Source: Haloarcula sp. H-GB4 | Lineage (GTDB): Archaea > Halobacteriota > Halobacteria > Halobacteriales > Haloarculaceae | Length of the DNA: 64,000 nucleotides | Direction: 5' to 3' | Assembly (NCBI RefSeq): GCF_030848575.1 | Contig: NZ_JAVDDX010000005.1 | Coordinates: 1-64,000 of the forward strand | In this document: in pieces, positions 59,849 through 64,000 of the stretch | How positions within the stretch are numbered: position 1 is the stretch's first letter | How the letters are laid out: each line of letters starts with the position of its first letter | Notes under the pieces: model-generated | Databases searched by the model: none | What the model saw: the letters and a program-made list of their open reading frames with translations, nothing else | What the model was told of the DNA's origin: nothing | Made by a program: the position numbers and the translations under genes

Positions 59849-59918
59849 GTCCCTGTAGCCGCCCGCTCGTGGGTGGTTCTCGACCGGCGTGGATCCAGTG
59901 TACAGCGGACGGTCTTAC

Positions 59919-60263
59919 TCATGCTCTCAGCCCCTGAACGAGATCGTCAACGAGCGACCCACCGACGTGTGGGCTGATATCCCAGCCGCGTTCGTTGTTC
60001 GTGTACTCACACCACTGTGCGAGTGTTTCAAACGGCGTCTCGGCGAGTACGACTTTCTCGGCGTCGCCATTGGTCGCAACAACGGCCGTCGCGAACTCGT
60101 AGCTGTCCCAGTAGTGGGCTACGCCTTCACCGTCGACGCCCAAGAACAGGGGGCGACCCTGGGTGAGGAGTTCGTGAGCGGGACGGTCAGTACAAAACGG
60201 ATATTTATTAGCGCTGTTACGACGAAAACCGAGTGTCAAGAAGATATTTATTCTGCGGACCAC
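59919..60263 (-). CDS. GVDGEG-family small protein, copy 2
   Basis: 114 residues with the same core as 56365-56655: TQGRPLFLGVDGEGVAHYWD, NGDAEKVVLAETPFETLAQW and VGGSLVDDLV. The N-terminal extension is not shared. Its stop is overlapped by a 25-codon frame that is too short to place in the basic-helix family. Confidence 0.65.
   Translation of the reverse strand: MVRRINIFLTLGFRRNSANKYPFCTDRPAHELLTQGRPLFLGVDGEGVAHYWDSYEFATAVVATNGDAEKVVLAETPFETLAQWCEYTNNERGWDISPHVGGSLVDDLVQGLRA
60243..60252 (+). promoter_or_regulatory. TATA element of the gene at 60275
   Basis: GATATTTATT centred 27 nt before ATG 60275. The 14-nt string AGAAGATATTTATT is the same as at the promoter of the lipoprotein gene at 63000. 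Confidence 0.55.
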
Positions 60264-60274
60264 CCACCGCTATT

Positions 60275-60496
60275 ATGACTTCTAGAAGTGGATCTTGGTT
60301 CCACGGCTACGTATCATGGTATCTTCGAGCTGTTATTTGGTTCGTACAAACTGCCATCGTGGGGGCGGTTTTGCTAGTCATTCTCGGGACGGAAGGATTA
60401 CTCGGAACAGTCGGGACTGTTTTGGCTGGACTTCTCACCGCACTCCTCCTTTTCAGACAGGTAGATATGCACATTCAACAGGAGATGAAAAACTGA
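60275..60496 (+). CDS. Small two-helix membrane protein, 73 residues
   Basis: ATG 60275 is chosen from the TATA spacing. Hydrophobic segments at about residues 14-36 and 40-60 (LGTVGTVLAGLLTALLLF), then a short charged tail. No recognised motif. Confidence 0.6.
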   Translation: MTSRSGSWFHGYVSWYLRAVIWFVQTAIVGAVLLVILGTEGLLGTVGTVLAGLLTALLLFRQVDMHIQQEMKN

Positions 60497-60555
60497 GCTT
60501 ACCGACACCGCGGTCCATATGTATGTGTGCTGAACGTTAATATCAGTAAGTTGAA

Positions 60556-60939
60556 CCCCACTCCTATCTAGCAAACGCACTGACCGTGCTTGAAGCGGGT
60601 ATTCCGTTACTGAACTGTCGACACAAGCCCAGAGTGGCGGCGACCTTTCTGGAACGACTCGACCCAGGCGAGGCACAGGCCGTAGCCGTTGCAGAGACCG
60701 TCGATGGGACCGTCATCACTGACGACGGCGATGCTCGCACAATCGCGACCCAACGAGACATCAGGTTAGCCGGATCGATCGGCCTCCTCGTCCGTTTTGT
60801 CGAGAGCACTCTGATTTCTGCGGCGAGTGCAGATACGCATCTCAAATGCTGGATCGACGAAGCCGGGTTCCACTCGCCTGCCCGCGAGTTTGAGACATTC
60901 CTCTCGAACTGGGACCGGTTTCGTTCCAGCAGCTCCTGA
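60556..60939 (+). pseudogene. N-terminally truncated PIN-domain gene
   Basis: The frame has typical C-terminal PIN blocks of a haloarchaeal family: LDPGEAQAVAVAETVDGTVI, TDDGDARTIA, GSIGLLVRFVE, and a final WIDEAGFHSPAREFE. The first 60 or so residues with the initial catalytic Asp are missing: a TAA precedes the frame at about 60540 and no start fits. An inactive toxin relic. Confidence 0.65.
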
Positions 60940-60957
60940 ACGACGCCAGCCAATAGT

Positions 60958-61809
60958 CTAATCCGCCGTGGACTGGTGTTGCTGAACACGCTCAGCAATG
61001 GCAGACTGGAACGCAGATAGCGAGGCGACAAACTCGCCATCCACGAATAGATCCACATATGCCTCGCGGGCCACATTGGCGACGAGCCGGTCACGTATTG
61101 TGTCGACAGTCACCGAGTGTCCATCTGCCTGCAGCTCAGCAATCGTCTGCTCGATTCGCTTGTCAGTCGCATACTCCGCTGCTAAATCCACCGCTGCCTG
61201 TGGTTCGGGAGCAGTCACTGTGTTTTGTTCTCGACACCATTCGGCGGCACGCCCACCGGATTTGTCTCGGATCAGCACACCAGCGGCGTGCCCCTCTCGC
61301 CACTCTGACTCAGGGAATCCAACTTGGTCTTCATACCGAGCGAAATCAGCGTGTACAGCGGCCAGCTCCTTTTCAATGGCTGGTAGCGTCGGCAACCCCA
61401 ACTGCTTGAATACGCCAGCCGCCGCATCCGGCGGGAGAAACTGGTCCTTACGATCGGACCAGATGTCGATGCCGACGAACGCCGGGACTGTGTGCCAGTC
61501 GTACTCGACCCCCTTATTTCGAGTGGCAATCCCGCAAAACGTCACATCACTTGGGTCGTCCGTAGCCGCTGCAAGTGCGTCACGGTCCAGTCGCTCGTTG
61601 ATTAGTTCGGCTGCCAGACGGAACTGCGGTGGGACAGTGGCGGGTGTATCGAAAGATTGCTGGGCTGTAGCGAACGTGACCAGCCCCGACGCCGTCACTT
61701 GAAACCGGAACTTCCCACCGGTGGGGAGTTCTTGCACCCAGACGTGTCCAGAGAACTCAACCTCGTCAAGCGCGGGCGTCTCGGGACACTGCTTCACGTT
61801 GCAACCCAC
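60958..61809 (-). CDS. RNA-ligase-like nucleotidyltransferase-fold protein
   Basis: 283 residues. GHVWVQELPTGGKFRFQVTA resembles the area around motif I of the RNA/DNA ligase superfamily, but the expected KxDG lysine is not evident. VPAFVGIDIWSDR matches the motif III area, and EGHAAGVLIRDKSGGRAAEW resembles motif IV (EGxVIR). The C-terminal 80 residues are helical (TDKRIEQTIAELQADGHSVT). If the fold assignment is right, the enzyme may have lost or moved its nucleotidyl-accepting lysine. Other alternatives cannot be excluded. Confidence 0.5.
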   Translation of the reverse strand: MGCNVKQCPETPALDEVEFSGHVWVQELPTGGKFRFQVTASGLVTFATAQQSFDTPATVPPQFRLAAELINERLDRDALAAATDDPSDVTFCGIATRNKGVEYDWHTVPAFVGIDIWSDRKDQFLPPDAAAGVFKQLGLPTLPAIEKELAAVHADFARYEDQVGFPESEWREGHAAGVLIRDKSGGRAAEWCREQNTVTAPEPQAAVDLAAEYATDKRIEQTIAELQADGHSVTVDTIRDRLVANVAREAYVDLFVDGEFVASLSAFQSAIAERVQQHQSTAD

Positions 61810-61962
61810 ACAGGCTACGATAGTAAAGGAGGTGGGCTACTCCGATGCAATTGGACGCCCTGCGGTTCTCCGCGTCCAGTAGTGGTCTCACATAGGACCG
61901 TCCGTGAGGTCGGCCAGAGGGCAGTACTGCTCAACTCTGGAATTACACCAGTGATCGGTTCT

Positions 61963-62093
61963 CTCCGCTCGCAACTGTCTCATCAAAACGCACGTAGCGA
62001 TACATGTTGAGTGGATCGTTGAGGCTCGCCTCGATAACCTGCTTCTGACTGTCGGCTAACTCCGCAACTGGAACGAGGGTCAGTGGGATGTTG
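61963..62093 (-). pseudogene. Fragment of a membrane-protein family related to 52167-52637
   Basis: A minus-strand frame reads LTLVPVAELADSQKQVIEAS and LNDPLNMYRYVRFDETVASG, clearly coding-like, but is open at both ends without start. The wider stretch 61810-62308 holds no intact gene. Confidence 0.45.
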
Positions 62094-62308
62094 CGTCAGG
62101 AAGTATCCGCTCGCCATGCCATCGAGCGTGACCCTCAATACTGACCCCGATTCCAGTATCGTGGATTCGAACACTGAGTGAGCAGCCTGATATCGAAGCC
62201 TATGAGATCGGTAATCAGACCTAATGCTGGGATGTACAACGCTCAAACGTACTTTTGAGCGTTCGTAGCTACAGGTGAACCACTCACCGCGGGTTACATA
62301 GACCCGAC

Positions 62309-62569
62309 TCAAAATAGGTCGATAACAGCACTAAGAGCAAAACCGACCCCCAGTGCAAGCGTTGAGTAAAGGGCATATCTGCTGGTAGCGCGAAAAACAC
62401 CGGAAAGCATTATGCCGATTGAACAACCGAAGAGGAGACCATGAATTACCGTCTCCTCACTGCCGACCGGCGCTGATGATGCGACGACGTCAACGAGGAT
62501 TATGCCAGCGAAGCCGAGCAAAAAGAGGGTCCCATCTCGCCGTATGTTCCGTTCTTGCCGCTGAATCAT
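62309..62569 (-). CDS. Three-helix membrane protein, 86 residues
   Basis: Starts MIQRQERNIRRDGT at ATG 62569 (a GTG at 62608 would add 13 residues). Hydrophobic segments at about residues 13-31, 42-57 and 64-84. The basic N-terminus places it inside. No motif. Confidence 0.6.
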   Translation of the reverse strand: MIQRQERNIRRDGTLFLLGFAGIILVDVVASSAPVGSEETVIHGLLFGCSIGIMLSGVFRATSRYALYSTLALGVGFALSAVIDLF

Positions 62570-62654
62570 ACAGTACTGTTGAAATGATACTTGAATAGGC
62601 TTTGTCACTCTTTTTGCTAAGCTCGCTCGCTTACTGAGCAGTTGTTTCAGGGAA

Positions 62655-62790
62655 GTACCCGAGCAATAACCTCTGTGGCTTCATGGATGCACTCGGCTAC
62701 GGGGTAGGGATCGCTGGGATCACCCTGTTACTGCGCGGCGTGTATCGCTTGGTGACTGGGGAAGCCGACGCACGAGTTGATGAGCGGTAA
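62655..62790 (+). pseudogene. C-terminal relic of the 52167-52637 membrane protein
   Basis: LCGFMDALGYGVGIAGITLL followed by RLVTGEADARVDER and a stop, against LCGFVDVFGYGVGLAGIVLL in the intact protein. The upstream domain is absent. Confidence 0.75.
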
Positions 62791-62967
62791 AGTGTCCGTT
62801 TGCGGCTATAGCTTCGACCCGGCTGCAGGTTCGGCCACGACCAATTCTGGCCAACATGATGATTTGCGGCCTGTGAGCTACCGAGGAAACAGATAGCAAG
62901 CCGATTTGAGTCATTCTGGTTGATCACAAGAGTTCCGAATTTTCGGTCGTTTCTGGGACACCGAGAA

Positions 62968-62977
62968 GATATTTATT
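62968..62977 (+). promoter_or_regulatory. TATA element of the lipoprotein gene at 63000
   Basis: GATATTTATT centred 27 nt before the ATG, giving a leaderless transcript. Confidence 0.6.
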
Positions 62978-62999
62978 CAAATGAGCAGTCATTTCCCAT

Positions 63000-63668
63000 A
63001 TGAATCGTCGAGCGCTCCTTGCGGGACTGGGCTCAGTAGTTTCTCTTTCATGTGCTGGCTGCAGTGCACCTTCATCTGATTCACAGACAACTTCTCACCA
63101 TAGGGATACACCTACCCCTGAGACAGAAACGACGGGCTCTGAGTTCGATCCCGCGGTTGAGCCAACGCTCCGACTTGGGGCTGCATCCGGGCTTACATTC
63201 GAGGTATCGCCAAGTCGAGAGTACGAATATCTCGAAGAGAACAACAGTGTCCGGATTACATGGGACGCAGGAGACAGCAGTACAATGCCATTTGCACGGT
63301 GGGGAACGCATCGAGCTGTTGACCATGCATCAGACCGACTACAGACTCTCCTAGACGAGAAGTCGCTTACCGGAACGGGCATTAGTGTTGGCCAGGGGCG
63401 CTTCGAGTTATCGGACATCGACGTGCCCGCTGATGAGGAGCCACCAACAGACGCAGAATTCAAACGTGCCGTGCCACTTGGCCCCATGGTCTTTCATCAA
63501 CATCACTATTCACGTGATGGGCTACTCTTATCAGAACCCGATATCAATTTTCAAAAGATCGTTGCGAATACGCCTCGGGTTATGGAGATCACCGTGCTGT
63601 TCCCCGAGCAAGAATACACTGCCATCTTGCCTGTCGTATGCGATAGAGGATGGATACGGGATGAATGA
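63000..63668 (+). CDS. Tat-exported lipoprotein, 222 residues
   Basis: NRRALLAGLGSVVSLSCAGC (residues 2-21) combines the twin arginines with a CAGC lipobox. A Ser/Thr/His linker precedes a mixed alpha/beta domain (LRLGAASGLTFEVSPSREYE, later MEITVLFPEQEYTAILPVV). No enzymatic motif. A single gene with its own leaderless promoter. Confidence 0.8.
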   Translation: MNRRALLAGLGSVVSLSCAGCSAPSSDSQTTSHHRDTPTPETETTGSEFDPAVEPTLRLGAASGLTFEVSPSREYEYLEENNSVRITWDAGDSSTMPFARWGTHRAVDHASDRLQTLLDEKSLTGTGISVGQGRFELSDIDVPADEEPPTDAEFKRAVPLGPMVFHQHHYSRDGLLLSEPDINFQKIVANTPRVMEITVLFPEQEYTAILPVVCDRGWIRDE

Positions 63669-63752
63669 AGAGGCGTTATTGCGGTACTCGACGGTGTAAC
63701 CCGCAATAAGAGAGTCACTGATACGCAATGCAGCCACAACTTGTTCGGCAGG

Positions 63753-63796
63753 GTTAACCAACACGTCCGGGCGGACATGACCGGTTGTTGGTTAAT
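63753..63796. promoter_or_regulatory. Inverted repeat GTTAACCAAC / GTTGGTTAAT, copy 4
   Basis: Nine of ten positions pair, with a 24-bp spacer. It lies between the lipoprotein gene and the leftward partial gene at the window edge; no small zinc-finger gene is visible beside this copy. Confidence 0.55.
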
Positions 63797-63867
63797 GCTT
63801 TACCACCGTTCGCTTCGTATCCTCGGTACCTGGGCTGGGCCATCGGAGGAATCGGTGTCTAATCCCG

Positions 63868-64000
63868 TCAACGTACCTTGCTAAACGGCGGCTTGCGAAT
63901 CGTGAGTTTACCTGCTGGGTCGACGATAATCGATGTCTTGTGTCGGCCATAGTCGTCGTCCTTCGTGACTGTCCATTGCGTCGATGCACTGGATCCGTTC
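63868..64000 (-). CDS. C-terminal end of a gene cut by the window edge
   Basis: In the minus strand the frame reads SASTQWTVTKDDDYGRHKTS and IIVDPAGKLTIRKPPFSKVR to a TGA at 63868-63870. Only 43 residues are visible, too few to identify. Confidence 0.5.
   Translation of the reverse strand, partial: NGSSASTQWTVTKDDDYGRHKTSIIVDPAGKLTIRKPPFSKVR

Noticed and set aside
1-64000. Search for insertion sequences, integrase, tRNA or rRNA genes
   Set aside because: No transposase or recombinase catalytic motif, tRNA cloverleaf or rRNA sequence was recognised anywhere in the window.

Overview
The window is haloarchaeal plasmid or integrated-element DNA. Signs are acidic proteins, twin-arginine lipoproteins ending in an Ala-Gly-Cys lipobox, many small CxxC zinc-finger proteins, TATA elements about 27 nt before start codons (leaderless transcripts), and tightly overlapping ATGA/GTGA/TAATG operons. 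I see no rRNA, tRNA, CRISPR array, transposase, integrase or replication initiator; the only replication-type gene is an OB-fold protein at 38.9-40.0 kb. All functional calls come from reading motifs; no database search was run.

1-10 kb (+ strand) is a compact conjugation-type operon: the end of a membrane-anchored surface protein, a Tat lipoprotein, a VirB6/TrbL-like protein, a VirB4-like ATPase with a fused VirB3/PrgI-like membrane head, two ribbon-helix-helix-like proteins, a small HUH relaxase-like protein (Tyr18, His61, His102, HxH at 109-111) and a VirD4/TraD-like coupling ATPase. 10.7-26.1 kb holds a second, differently organised type IV secretion-like locus. Its minus strand carries PrgI-like, VirB4 N-domain and VirB4 ATPase as three separate genes, three VirB6-like proteins, and a duplicated set of small genes. 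Its plus strand carries an exported Lon-type (S16) protease domain, a VirB2-like pilin candidate and a large surface protein. This second locus sits between two direct repeats that both contain the 3' end of the coupling-protein gene, so it looks inserted or exchanged by recombination.

27-38.7 kb is an array of toxin-antitoxin and accessory cassettes (MNT-HEPN, PIN-HTH, AbiEi-AbiEii, paired small ORFs with zinc ribbons, a PQQ-propeller lipoprotein) separated by a directly repeated non-coding element of about 147 bp (six near-complete copies and a tail fragment). Broken copies of the cassette genes show repeated recombination. 38.9-41.5 kb holds the OB-fold protein and a structured, GC-rich non-coding stretch with its own TATA box.

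41.6-48.5 kb looks like a defence island: an operon of SNF2 helicase, a coiled-coil protein with a very long Cys/His zinc array, and an Mrr-like nuclease, next to a separate PD-(D/E)xK nuclease-like gene. 49-64 kb is mixed accessory DNA: a metallophosphoesterase, a secreted HEYLH metallopeptidase, membrane proteins, lipoproteins, a multi-PAS histidine kinase, repeated small-gene cassettes, and several gene relics. A 10-bp inverted repeat of the form TTAACCAAC-n(21-24)-GTTGGTTAA occurs four times and lies upstream of three small zinc-finger genes, suggesting a shared regulator.
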